Shown here piece by piece: positions 56,226-64,000 of a stretch of DNA of 64,000 nucleotides; positions within the stretch are counted from its first letter, which is position 1, and every line of letters begins with the position of its first letter. The stretch is from assembly GCA_017454745.1 (NCBI GenBank), contig JAFTCL010000012.1:1-64000 (forward strand). The letters run 5' to 3'. This stretch comes from Kiritimatiellia bacterium (lineage in GTDB: Bacteria > Verrucomicrobiota > Kiritimatiellia > RFP12 > UBA1067). The translations under genes and the position numbers were made by a program. Under the pieces are notes generated by a model. The model ran no database searches. It was given only the letters and a program-made list of their open reading frames with translations, and had not been told where the DNA came from.

Positions 56226-57383
56226 CTAAATCGATTCCTTGACAATCCCGCTTATCCGATCAACCTGGTCTTCGGTCAACCCGCATCCGGACGGCAGACA
56301 GATTCCCCCGGCGAACAACCGTTCGGTAACCGGCGTTCCGCCCGCGCCGACCAAACGGCAATCGCGAAAAACCGGCTGCAAATGCATCGGTTTCCAAACC
56401 GGGCGAGCCTCGATATCGGCCCGGTCCAATGCGTCAAGAACCTTGCGCACCCGAGGGGATGGGACGTCTCCGGAATCCGTCACGGCGGATTCCAACAGCG
56501 CCACGGTCAGCCATCGGGTGCATTCGCCATAACCCGCCTCCGGCATAAAGCTGATGCCACCGCGACCTTCCAACCGCTCCCGGTACCACCCAAAAACCCG
56601 GCGCTTGCGGGCAATGATCTCATCAAGCCGCCCCAACTGTCCCAACCCAATGGCGGCAACAATGTTGCTCATCCGGTAGTTGTAACCCACCCGCACGTGT
56701 TCGTACCACGGAAACGGTTCGCGGGACTGTTGTGAGAGCCGACGCGCAGTGTTTACGATCTCGGAATTGCCGGAAAAGAGCATTCCGCCGCCGGAAGAGG
56801 TTATGATTTTGTTGCCGTTGAAAGAGCTGACTGCGGCAATGCCGGCCGAGCCGGAAGGACGGCCGCGGTAACGGGCGCCCAACGATTCTGCGGCATCGAC
56901 GATCAGCGGCACCCGGTACTTTGAACAACAGGTTTCGAGCGCGTCATAATCCGCGCACTGCCCGTACAGATCCACCGCCACCAATGCCTTTGGCAACGGC
57001 TCGCCGCGCCGCAACATACCGGCAAAGGTTTCTTCCACCAGCGCCGGATCGAGATTCCATGTGGCGGGGTCGCTGTCGATAAACACCAATCTCGCACCCC
57101 GATGGGAAAACGGACCTGCCGACGCGATAAAAGTGAGGTCGGAACAGACCACGGCGTCCCCCGCCCCGATGCCCAAAATATCGGCCAGCAGGTCTATTCC
57201 GGCGGTAGCGCTGGAAAGCGCGCAGGCGGCGGCAGCCCCCGTCAATTCGGCGAAAGCGGATTCAAACCGGTCCACCATCGGCCCGCACGGGGCGATGTAG
57301 TTGGAGGCAAACGCCTCCTGGACCAGTTTCATTTCCTCGCCGGTCATCCACGGCGGCGAAAGAAAAACCCGCTCTTCTGCCAT
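56226..57383 (-). CDS. DegT/DnrJ/EryC1/StrS-family PLP aminotransferase
   Basis: A 385-residue protein. It opens with FLSPPWMTGEEMKLVQEAF and YIAPCGPMVDRFE, the pattern of sugar aminotransferases that make dideoxy-aminosugars. The PLP Lys is in SSFNGNKIITSSGGGML; other motifs are CALSSATAGIDLLADILG, VAVDLYGQCADYDAL, VDAAESLGARYRG and the C-terminal AGGICLPSGCGLT. It probably transaminates a nucleotide-linked keto sugar for glycan or pilin-type glycosylation. It lies 15 bp after the TolC-like gene. Confidence 0.88.
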   Translation of the reverse strand: MAEERVFLSPPWMTGEEMKLVQEAFASNYIAPCGPMVDRFESAFAELTGAAAACALSSATAGIDLLADILGIGAGDAVVCSDLTFIASAGPFSHRGARLVFIDSDPATWNLDPALVEETFAGMLRRGEPLPKALVAVDLYGQCADYDALETCCSKYRVPLIVDAAESLGARYRGRPSGSAGIAAVSSFNGNKIITSSGGGMLFSGNSEIVNTARRLSQQSREPFPWYEHVRVGYNYRMSNIVAAIGLGQLGRLDEIIARKRRVFGWYRERLEGRGGISFMPEAGYGECTRWLTVALLESAVTDSGDVPSPRVRKVLDALDRADIEARPVWKPMHLQPVFRDCRLVGAGGTPVTERLFAGGICLPSGCGLTEDQVDRISGIVKESI

Positions 57384-57398
57384 AATCCCTCCGTCCGG

Positions 57399-59135
57399 TT
57401 AAAACACATTCGCCGTTTTATTCAGGAACGTGAACATTCCGGAATCGTCAACCTCCAAGACCCCCATGTCGCGGCGCAACTCAAGATCGCTCATAAACCA
57501 CGACACTAAAGCGTTGCACAACGAGTTGCGTGCAGAAAGCAGCGAACTCTCCGCCTCCAGAATATCACGCATCGAAGAACGGCCGGACTGTTGGAAAAGG
57601 TTGTTGCTCTCAACCCGCAACTCCGCCACCTTCATCTTTTCTATCGCGTTTTCATAGGTGGCACGCGCCGCGATCAACGACAAGATATCGTTGCGAACGG
57701 TCTTTTTGACGTTGTCTTCCTTTTCCTCCAACGTACGCTTAGACTGTTCCAGAGCGATCAACTGATTTTTAAAGGCGTTCCGTTCCGCACGGCGTTCCCA
57801 CGGCAAATCCATGTTCAGCGAGGCGTCCCACAGCTCTTCCCCATTGAACCCGCCGCTACCGGTCGAACGTTTACGGTTGAACGACGGCCCGCCAGTCAGA
57901 GTAAGATCCGCCCGCAAGGCGTCGGCTTTGATCTTGACGTTGCGCGCGACATCCTCCAGCTCGCAACGCGCCACATAGATATCGTGGCGCTCTGTCAACG
58001 CGATTCTGCACATTTCGGATTCGCTCGGATACCCCTCCAACGGATTATCCGACCCGGTACGGATCTGTTCCATGAACTTCTCAAGCCGAGTCAAATCGTT
58101 CATGTCCAACTCGACCTTGCCTTCCGGCGGCAACCCGATGATTACTTTGAAATTGTCCAAAAACGCCTGGTAATCCTTACGGGTTGAAATCTCGCTCTCT
58201 TTTGCGGTCAGCAGATCGTTCAACGCCTGGTCTTTCTCAATCCGGTTCATGCGCCCGGCCTTGAACATCATCTCTGCGCGCTGGCTGTTCAACCGCAAAC
58301 GCTGCTGGTTGTCAAGGGAGTTCTTGGCTACCTGATAAGCCTTCAATACGCGGAAATAGGCATCCGCGACACTCACCGCGTAAGTCTGGCGGTAGTGTTC
58401 GAAATTCCGAATGGCGTAAACCAGATTGCGCTCCGCCTGCGTGAGCGACTCCATCACCACATCCTTACCCGCGCCCCGCAGCAATGGTATGGACACCGAT
58501 AAATCCCCGTTGAACGCCACCGATCGCCAATCGTCACGCAACAGGCTAACCAGATCCAACGCCAGCGCCCCGGCTACTTTAGCGCCGTTGGAGAACACCT
58601 TTGACGCGCCGGCCTTGCCGCCTCCGCTGGCGGTTTTTGCGTCCAAATCGCCATCTAACGCCGACAGTATCAACCCGGAAAAAGTGGTTTCAAACTGGTG
58701 TTGCTCATAGTCAAGACTTAACGCCGTTTTAAAAATAGTCTCTTTGTGGTTCTGGTACGGGCGATCGTTCCGCGCCGCAATCGCCAGCGCGGAACGCAAG
58801 TTAAGATACAGCACCCCGTTGGTGACCGTCAGGTCGCCGGTTTCGGGAATACGCGGAAACACGACCCGCTGGTCGCCGCGGGCTGCGGCCAGCATCGCCA
58901 CCCGGAGCGTCAACGCATCCGCCGGGCGCGCCACATCGAACTCGTTGGTCCGGCCCGTCTGCCGCTGCCAAAACTCGGTTGCCAGCCGAATGCCGGTCTC
59001 GTCCGCCTCGGTTACCGCCCGCTCGGGTGTCATGCAGGCCACTGGCAAAAGCGCCAATAACGTGCAAAAAACACCGCCGGACAGTTTTTTCCACTGCGTT
59101 CCAGAAAAAATTCCGAAAAAAAACCGATTCAACAC
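57399..59135 (-). CDS. TolC-family outer-membrane efflux lipoprotein
   Basis: A GTG at 59135 behind GGGGGA gives 578 residues. The N-terminus has a long signal ending in the lipobox LLALLPVAC, so the protein is acylated. Two OEP domains follow with long amphipathic helices (SLTQAERNLVYAIRNFEHYR, SLDNQQRLRLNSQRAEM; SKRTLEEKEDNVKKTVRND) and a conserved LLSARNSLCNALVSW near the end. TolC homologues are usually 430-500 residues, so this one is long. It exports drugs, proteins or glycans with an unidentified inner-membrane partner. First gene of the operon with DegT, YifB and oxidoreductase. Confidence 0.85.
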   Translation of the reverse strand: MLNRFFFGIFSGTQWKKLSGGVFCTLLALLPVACMTPERAVTEADETGIRLATEFWQRQTGRTNEFDVARPADALTLRVAMLAAARGDQRVVFPRIPETGDLTVTNGVLYLNLRSALAIAARNDRPYQNHKETIFKTALSLDYEQHQFETTFSGLILSALDGDLDAKTASGGGKAGASKVFSNGAKVAGALALDLVSLLRDDWRSVAFNGDLSVSIPLLRGAGKDVVMESLTQAERNLVYAIRNFEHYRQTYAVSVADAYFRVLKAYQVAKNSLDNQQRLRLNSQRAEMMFKAGRMNRIEKDQALNDLLTAKESEISTRKDYQAFLDNFKVIIGLPPEGKVELDMNDLTRLEKFMEQIRTGSDNPLEGYPSESEMCRIALTERHDIYVARCELEDVARNVKIKADALRADLTLTGGPSFNRKRSTGSGGFNGEELWDASLNMDLPWERRAERNAFKNQLIALEQSKRTLEEKEDNVKKTVRNDILSLIAARATYENAIEKMKVAELRVESNNLFQQSGRSSMRDILEAESSLLSARNSLCNALVSWFMSDLELRRDMGVLEVDDSGMFTFLNKTANVF

Positions 59136-59160
59136 TAATCCCCCATAAATAAACGCGGAT

Positions 59161-59189
59161 ATGATACAAAAAACCGGAGGCTTAAACAA
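59161..59189 (-). promoter_or_regulatory. Promoter of the TolC-like operon
   Basis: Minus strand TTGTTT (59184-59189), 17-bp spacer ending in a T run, TATCAT (59161-59166), 25 bp before the GTG start. Confidence 0.65.
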
Positions 59190-59273
59190 GCACGTTTTGC
59201 ACTTGGCTTTTAAGCGAAAACCGTTTTCCCAATTATGTCTGGGTATTTGGGCTTTAATTCACGGATGCCGTAC

Positions 59274-61007
59274 CTAAGGACTATCGGTTTTCCCGGCAAG
59301 CTTGAAAACAAGTCCTTTAGGCGGCACCAGGTTCTCATAACATCCCGACAAAGAATGCACGTTCCCCCGCACTCCGACACCATGGATGCTCTCGCCCCCG
59401 GCGATTTCCAACCAATCCGAAACTGCGTTATCTACCCTATATTGTACCCACACCCCGGTCTCATCGGACGCGAACTCGATCTCCACCGGCACCGGCGTTC
59501 CCACTTTTGCCAGCGAAGCAGGCAAACGCCGCCAGGCATTGCCATTTTCATCCTTTTTAGCCAGCACCCAATAGTTGGTCGCCATCCCCTCTTGTACCGC
59601 GGTCACTGCCGCCGCCGTACCTTCTGGTGCCAGAGGCGGCTCGGTGAGCGGCAGAAACTCCATCATCGCCGAGATTGTCACATTGGTCTCGGCAGTCTTC
59701 ACCGCTTTGTCCGCGTTGAAGTCCAACATCGACAGAGGCTCTTTAACCGTCAAAGAACCCGACGCGAACACACCGTCCTGCGGATTGCGCCAAACGCCGC
59801 CGAACCTCGACTCCGCCTGCGGCCAGCCTTCGGCGACCCCGCCGTTGAACCAATTCCGCACCACCCCGCTACGGCGGGGTTTCCAAGGAACTGCCGTCTT
59901 GCGCGGCAATCCCATTGCCGCCAGAATCGTATCGCGATAAATACGGGCGGAAAAATCGTTGCAATGGTTGATGTTGTTGCCGGTCATGTCGCGGAAACGT
60001 TTTTTATCCAGCACGGCCGAATGCATGGTGTTTACATTTGCGCAGCCGATACGCTTAAACCCGGCTGCACGGAACTTATCCGCCAGCGCGAACAACGCCT
60101 GCTCGTATTCCGCAAAGAGCTGCCTGCGGGATGAGAAACCCGACGCTTCCGGATTCGGCACCATCGGCGGCACCAGCATCACTGTGGTTTTCGGCAGTGC
60201 CGTGTGAATAGCGTTCACCATCGCCTCGTGCTTGTCCGAGTAGTCGGAGGCGGACATCGAGTCGTTCATCCCGAACGCGATCAGCACAAAGTCCGGCGCA
60301 TGGGCGATCACCCGCTCCTGCACATTGTTTAACCCCCATTGCGTGGAGGTTCCGCCCACCGCCGTGTTGGTGTATGTCAGGCCCGGATTGCCGGTCGCCG
60401 CCGCGATCTCATCGTGTACCTGCCTCGGCCAACCCGGGATGTACGGCTCAAACCCGATCATCCCCGAGGAGTTGGCGGCCGTCGTGATCGAGTCCCCGTA
60501 GAACAGCGTCTTGCCGCCAATGCCCGAAGTCAGTTCCGAAAGCATCGGCTCAAAAGCCTTTGCATCATCATCCCTAGGTTTCGGGCCGTCCCAGGAGTCT
60601 GAATGGCGGTAGGTCACGCACACCTGATGCAGCGAAATCACGCTCCCCTCGGAAAAGAAAACATACGCTTTGCCGGGAAGATTGCATGCGAACCTGCCGG
60701 TTGCGGGGTACCACTCCGCCTCGGTGTAGTACGGCATCCGGGTATTGGCGGTGGGACGGATCGTGCGGGTCTCGCGGTCGAATGTCCAATCCTCCCCCTC
60801 CTGGTATTCGGTCTTGAGATCGAAACTCTTGACGGAAATTATCTCGTCCGCCTTGTACATCAGGGGCGCGGCATCGTCCGTGCCCATGAACAGCACGGTT
60901 TCGTTGGTCATCACGTTACCAGAAAACAACGGTGGGACTCTGGGGTCGATGGCTAACGCGGCAAACGCCGCCATAACCGCCGCCGAAACCATCATCAGTC
61001 TTTTCAT
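59274..61007 (-). CDS. Secreted SGNH/GDSL esterase with C-terminal lectin-like domain
   Basis: A 577-residue protein with a signal peptide (MKRLMMVSAAVMAAFAALA). Residues 25-165 form a beta-rich domain (DWTFDRETRTIRP). The SGNH esterase block (about 165-370) shows all four motifs: FYGDSITTAA (Ser), a Gly in TAVGGTSTQWG, Asn in AFGMNDSMS and a Asn-x-His in the GNNINHCNDFS segment before the barrel end. The C-terminal 150 residues form a LamG-like domain (LAKVGTPVPVEIEFASDETG). Acetylxylan-esterase or related carbohydrate de-esterification is plausible. It starts 15 bp after the PATR gene at 61023 and is probably co-transcribed. No PATR tail is present. Confidence 0.83.
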   Translation of the reverse strand: MKRLMMVSAAVMAAFAALAIDPRVPPLFSGNVMTNETVLFMGTDDAAPLMYKADEIISVKSFDLKTEYQEGEDWTFDRETRTIRPTANTRMPYYTEAEWYPATGRFACNLPGKAYVFFSEGSVISLHQVCVTYRHSDSWDGPKPRDDDAKAFEPMLSELTSGIGGKTLFYGDSITTAANSSGMIGFEPYIPGWPRQVHDEIAAATGNPGLTYTNTAVGGTSTQWGLNNVQERVIAHAPDFVLIAFGMNDSMSASDYSDKHEAMVNAIHTALPKTTVMLVPPMVPNPEASGFSSRRQLFAEYEQALFALADKFRAAGFKRIGCANVNTMHSAVLDKKRFRDMTGNNINHCNDFSARIYRDTILAAMGLPRKTAVPWKPRRSGVVRNWFNGGVAEGWPQAESRFGGVWRNPQDGVFASGSLTVKEPLSMLDFNADKAVKTAETNVTISAMMEFLPLTEPPLAPEGTAAAVTAVQEGMATNYWVLAKKDENGNAWRRLPASLAKVGTPVPVEIEFASDETGVWVQYRVDNAVSDWLEIAGGESIHGVGVRGNVHSLSGCYENLVPPKGLVFKLAGKTDSP

Positions 61008-61022
61008 CGGTTATTATCCCCG

Positions 61023-63680
61023 TCACCGAACGATTATCATTGTACCGCCTACGGCATAAAGTCCGTCATCAAGCACGCAGAGAGCGCGCCCCATGGCCTT
61101 AGACTCTTCGTCCAGATTAAACAGCACGTCGGTTGGTTTGTTGCCGACGCCCCAGTCAACAATCTTGCCCGCCCAAACGGGTCGCGCGTGGGCATCCACC
61201 GTAACGGTAGCGCCTTCGGCGAATGTCACCCGGTTGAGCCCGCTGGTGAAAGCGGATGTGGTTGACCACGCCCCTTCGCGCCCGTTTAAGTCGAGGGTTG
61301 AACCATCTTGCATCGTGCAGCCGTAGAAGTAGTCCGTTGACGGAGTGAAACGCCCGTAAACATTCATTCCGCCGGAGCCGTTGTTGGAGTCAATCGCGCA
61401 GGCCGCATAGTAGTTTTCCACGTCCAGATGCCCGTCAAGCCACAGCGCCCCCTCCGCGCGCAACGTTGTGCCGCGCGCGTTGACCGCTGCGTTGATGCGC
61501 CAGTCTCCATTGCCCTTCAGCCAGAAGACGCCGTTAGTGATCGATCCGGCGTTTCTGAAATACAGCTCTATGCCGACGACGGGCAGAGAAACGGCAAGCT
61601 CGTACCCTCCGAGGTCTATCTTAATCGGGTTGACATCGTAGAAAGTGGTGTTGTATACGGCGTCGAGCGTGGAATCGGCACTCAGCGTGAGCGGGCCGAG
61701 GCTTCCCGAACCCGGCGGCTGGTTGTGCCCGCTGTTGCGGAGCGTACCTCCGTTCAGCACGATGTTGTACATACGGTAGTCGTAGTTGCCCATGAAATCA
61801 AACACGGCGCCGCTATCCACCACGATATCGGAAACGGCTGTATCGGTGACGAACAATCCAAAGAATCCGTTGCTTGCGATGTAGGGGTATGTGGCGGTGC
61901 AAAGCAGCGTGTCAACCGTTCCTGACGCGATGCGCGTGCCTCCTTCGTAGGTCTGGCCGGGACGGTTGACCGTGAGCGTGCCCGCGCCCTCTTTAATGAG
62001 CGTGAGACTGCCAGTGAGGGCAAGCGACTCGGCGAGAAGCCTCTTCCCGTCCGCCACCTCAATGTGCAGAGAACCATGGCTTCCTCCCGCCGTGGCGACC
62101 GGCCCAGCCACGAGATCAGTGTCTGAACTGCTCGTGAAGAATTTGCGGGTGACACGGTCCAAGAGGCCCACCTTACCGGTCGACAACAAGCGCGCCGGCA
62201 CGAGATCCAGCTTAAGCGAACCGCCCTTCGTCATCTTGAAAGAATGGAGGCGGTAGATTCCGCCGCGCTCGGAATTGACGTCGTCTGTATGGTCGAAGAG
62301 GGCCAGTTCCGTTCCGTCGCTGTTGGTGAGGTCGACCGTGGCGGTACCGAGCGAGGCACCCGTCGCGACGTTCACGGCATTGGCGGTTCCGTTCGGCGAG
62401 GTGCCGGGCGTGATTGAAATCAGGTACCGGGTGCCGGCCGCCTGGTTGCACACCGTCGTGTTGCCGCCGAAGAAGAGGAACTTGTTGTTTGCGAGAATGA
62501 GGAGATAACGCTTGGTGGTCCAGCTCTTGCAGCCGAATACCGTGCGGTTCTGCTGCCCTGCGGCGGGCAGGGTCATGTCGAGTTCCAAGCCGGTGTCGGT
62601 TGATGGCACGATGCCCGTCTTGACGATCTGGCTGCCCGTGGCATCCACATAGTCGAGAATGTCGTATATGCTCACGGAATCGGTGACGGTGCCTACGCCG
62701 CCAAGATTCGAAAGCGAGAGATCATGCCCCGCGAGATCCACCGTGCCGTCGATCGCGAGTGTCCCAAAGCGGCGCCAGTCGGTATCGGCGGCGAGCGTGC
62801 AGCTGCCGTCGAGGACGAAGCGTACGGTCGGGGCCACGGTTCCAGCGAAGCCGGCAAGTGCCGCGTCCGACGCGGCTTCCACGCGCAACGCACCCACGCC
62901 TAGCGAACCGACGGCCGAGCCCGGAAGGAATGTGCTTTCGTCGCTAACGTGCAGCGTTCCGTCGAGGCGGTTCAGAAGCCCCACCTCGCCAGTCTCGGGA
63001 TTGCGCGCCGGAACGAAGTCGAAGCGCATTGCCTTTTCGTGCCACACCTTGAAGGAATGCATCTTGAATTTGCCGCGCTGTGCGCCACCAGTGATTCCGC
63101 AAATGGCAAGAGCGGCATTGTCGTTGTTGGCAAAGCTCACGGTGACCGAGCCAAGCTGCGCCCCCGTCTCGTCGTTGAACAGCGTGGCCGCGTCGCGAGA
63201 CAGCAAAAACCTGTAACGGGTGTTGGCCGAGAACTGGGTCACGATATTGCCCTTGCTGAAGAAATACCAGTTGTTGTTCTCGCCCATGCATAGGAATCGG
63301 TAGGTACTCCAGGTCTTGGTACCGAAAAGCGTGAGCGGCGAGTCCGCCGTAGGCGTGGCGACTACGTCGATGCTAGTATTGCCGTTTGGGATCAGGTCGG
63401 TAACGACTCGCTGCGTACCGTTGGCCTCCACGTAGTCGAGTATCTCGAAGTTTTTGGAATCGATGACGCTTCCTGTGCCGGCGATTGCGGAGACACGCAA
63501 CGTATGGCCGTTGAGGTCGAGCAATACCCCATCCCCGACAGTGACCGTCCCTTGCCCGCGCCAGTCGGTATCCGCGTCCAAGACAACATTTTCCGTCAAT
63601 GTAATGTCGCCCATTACCGCTCCCGCTGCCAACAACGCCACCGGAAGAAGAATTCGTCCAATTGCCTTTGTCGATTTCAT
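61023..63680 (-). CDS. Secreted PATR-type protein with two GTQ jelly-roll modules
   Basis: An 885-residue protein with a signal peptide (MKSTKAIGRILLPVALLAAGAVMG). Two repeated modules of about 190 residues begin at about 78 (ILDYVEANGTQRVVTDLIP) and about 340 (ILDYVDATGSQIVKTGIVP). Each ends in a FDFVPARNPETGEVGLLNR-type loop; the same fold appears in the frameshifted gene at 30111-33933. A PATR beta-helix follows (LIKEGAGTLTVNRPGQTYEG, VLNGGTLRNSGHNQPP). The C-terminus is VGGTMIIVR, the PATR tail. No barrel. The GTQ modules resemble LamG-like lectins. It shares an operon with the SGNH esterase and has a near-consensus promoter upstream. Confidence 0.78.
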   Translation of the reverse strand: MKSTKAIGRILLPVALLAAGAVMGDITLTENVVLDADTDWRGQGTVTVGDGVLLDLNGHTLRVSAIAGTGSVIDSKNFEILDYVEANGTQRVVTDLIPNGNTSIDVVATPTADSPLTLFGTKTWSTYRFLCMGENNNWYFFSKGNIVTQFSANTRYRFLLSRDAATLFNDETGAQLGSVTVSFANNDNAALAICGITGGAQRGKFKMHSFKVWHEKAMRFDFVPARNPETGEVGLLNRLDGTLHVSDESTFLPGSAVGSLGVGALRVEAASDAALAGFAGTVAPTVRFVLDGSCTLAADTDWRRFGTLAIDGTVDLAGHDLSLSNLGGVGTVTDSVSIYDILDYVDATGSQIVKTGIVPSTDTGLELDMTLPAAGQQNRTVFGCKSWTTKRYLLILANNKFLFFGGNTTVCNQAAGTRYLISITPGTSPNGTANAVNVATGASLGTATVDLTNSDGTELALFDHTDDVNSERGGIYRLHSFKMTKGGSLKLDLVPARLLSTGKVGLLDRVTRKFFTSSSDTDLVAGPVATAGGSHGSLHIEVADGKRLLAESLALTGSLTLIKEGAGTLTVNRPGQTYEGGTRIASGTVDTLLCTATYPYIASNGFFGLFVTDTAVSDIVVDSGAVFDFMGNYDYRMYNIVLNGGTLRNSGHNQPPGSGSLGPLTLSADSTLDAVYNTTFYDVNPIKIDLGGYELAVSLPVVGIELYFRNAGSITNGVFWLKGNGDWRINAAVNARGTTLRAEGALWLDGHLDVENYYAACAIDSNNGSGGMNVYGRFTPSTDYFYGCTMQDGSTLDLNGREGAWSTTSAFTSGLNRVTFAEGATVTVDAHARPVWAGKIVDWGVGNKPTDVLFNLDEESKAMGRALCVLDDGLYAVGGTMIIVR

Positions 63681-63818
63681 TTCGCTACTCCTTTTGAGTT
63701 ACCGATTAGTCGATTCCCAACTATATGGGACTATGCGCCTTCACACCCATCGTCATGCCCGGGCGAGATTTCATAATCGTCACCCGCCCGAAACCCTTTC
63801 CATCGTTAAAACGTCATA

Positions 63819-63847
63819 ATAATACCGGATTTCATGACCAAACGCAA
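63819..63847 (-). promoter_or_regulatory. Promoter of the 61-63 kb PATR/esterase operon
   Basis: Minus strand TTGCGT (63842-63847), 17-bp spacer, TATTAT (63819-63824). The spacer lacks GGAATGTTTGG, so this PATR gene is not in the shared-promoter group. The remaining leader (63681-63818) shows nothing else. Confidence 0.65.
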
Positions 63848-63871
63848 ACGCAAAACGGCTAAATCCGGGCG

Positions 63872-64000
63872 TTAATTACCATTGTTGCGATACGGCAAAC
63901 TGGACAGAAACGAATATAGCGCCCGGCGGTCTTCCTTGCGTTGGATAATCCGCACAAAATGCCGTTGGCGCGAATCGCTTTCTTTTGCGTTTTGGTAACC
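63872..64000 (-). CDS. 3' end of an unidentified gene (cut by window edge)
   Basis: A minus-strand frame is open from the window edge to a TAA at 63872 (42 residues visible). The C-terminus is rich in Arg (RQRHFVRIIQRKEDRRALYS, then FLSSLPYRNNGN). Too little to assign; its strand and distance suggest it belongs to the gene upstream of the PATR operon. Confidence 0.45.
   Translation of the reverse strand, partial: GYQNAKESDSRQRHFVRIIQRKEDRRALYSFLSSLPYRNNGN

Noticed and set aside
12516..63680. Classical autotransporters (T5SS)
   Set aside because: None of the PATR proteins has a C-terminal beta-barrel with a terminal aromatic residue; they end in a basic or Gln residue after a short hydrophobic strand.

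Overview
The window is GC-rich bacterial chromosome. The gene content points to the PVC superphylum, most likely Kiritimatiellota (Verrucomicrobiota sensu lato). This is inferred from the mix of very large secreted beta-helix proteins with autotransporter-associated strand repeats (PATR type) but no barrel, planctomycete/verrucomicrobial-style proteins (a hydrazine-synthase-alpha-like diheme protein, Tat-exported oxidoreductases, a DUF4175-like membrane protein) and ordinary Gram-negative housekeeping genes. No marker gene in the window fixes the genus.

Layout. 1-2.4 kb: an ECF-type sigma factor, a zinc-finger anti-sigma factor and a membrane protein cut by the left edge (minus strand). 2.6-9.7 kb: housekeeping on the minus strand (rpoZ-smpB-tatA-radical SAM; gyrB-recN). 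10-21 kb: a secreted GH5-like glycosidase and two giant PATR proteins. 21.4-27.2 kb: a plus-strand operon (DUF4175-like protein, Tat aldo/keto reductase, rimO). 27.4-34.7 kb: another PATR gene, a second PATR gene broken by two frameshifts, and small gene remnants. 34.7-46.1 kb: secreted or periplasmic proteins (GH31 glycosidase, a 1013-residue thioredoxin-domain protein, a GH20-like TIM barrel, a metallo-beta-lactamase-fold protein, a diheme HzsA-like protein). 46.3-51.5 kb: rplM-rpsI, a DEAD-box helicase, a small secreted coiled-coil protein and hisD. 51.7-53.3 kb: MlaE/MlaF-type lipid ABC transporter. 53.3-59.1 kb: an operon of TolC-like lipoprotein, DegT aminotransferase, YifB/ComM ATPase and Gfo/Idh oxidoreductase. 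59.3-63.7 kb: SGNH esterase downstream of a fifth PATR gene. 63.9-64 kb: the 3' end of another gene.

The most unusual content is the set of five PATR-type surface proteins. They share (i) a short C-terminal tail, an N/D-G turn followed by G-[TL]-x-[IL]-x-[IVL]-[KRQ] at the very end, with no recognisable barrel or anchor; (ii) for three of them, a near-identical promoter (TTGCxT, 17-bp spacer carrying GGAATGTTTGG, then TA-rich -10) plus a conserved leader hairpin; and (iii) for two of them, a start codon followed by sequence that reads as a group II intron-type hairpin and encodes an N-P-R-V-x-F-D-E peptide. Together with neighbouring secreted glycosidases and an esterase they look like a co-regulated surface-protein system for binding or degrading glycans. 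The secretion route and the regulator are not identifiable here.

Functional assignments rest on motifs read by eye; no database search was possible. Promoters were called from hexamers and spacing only.
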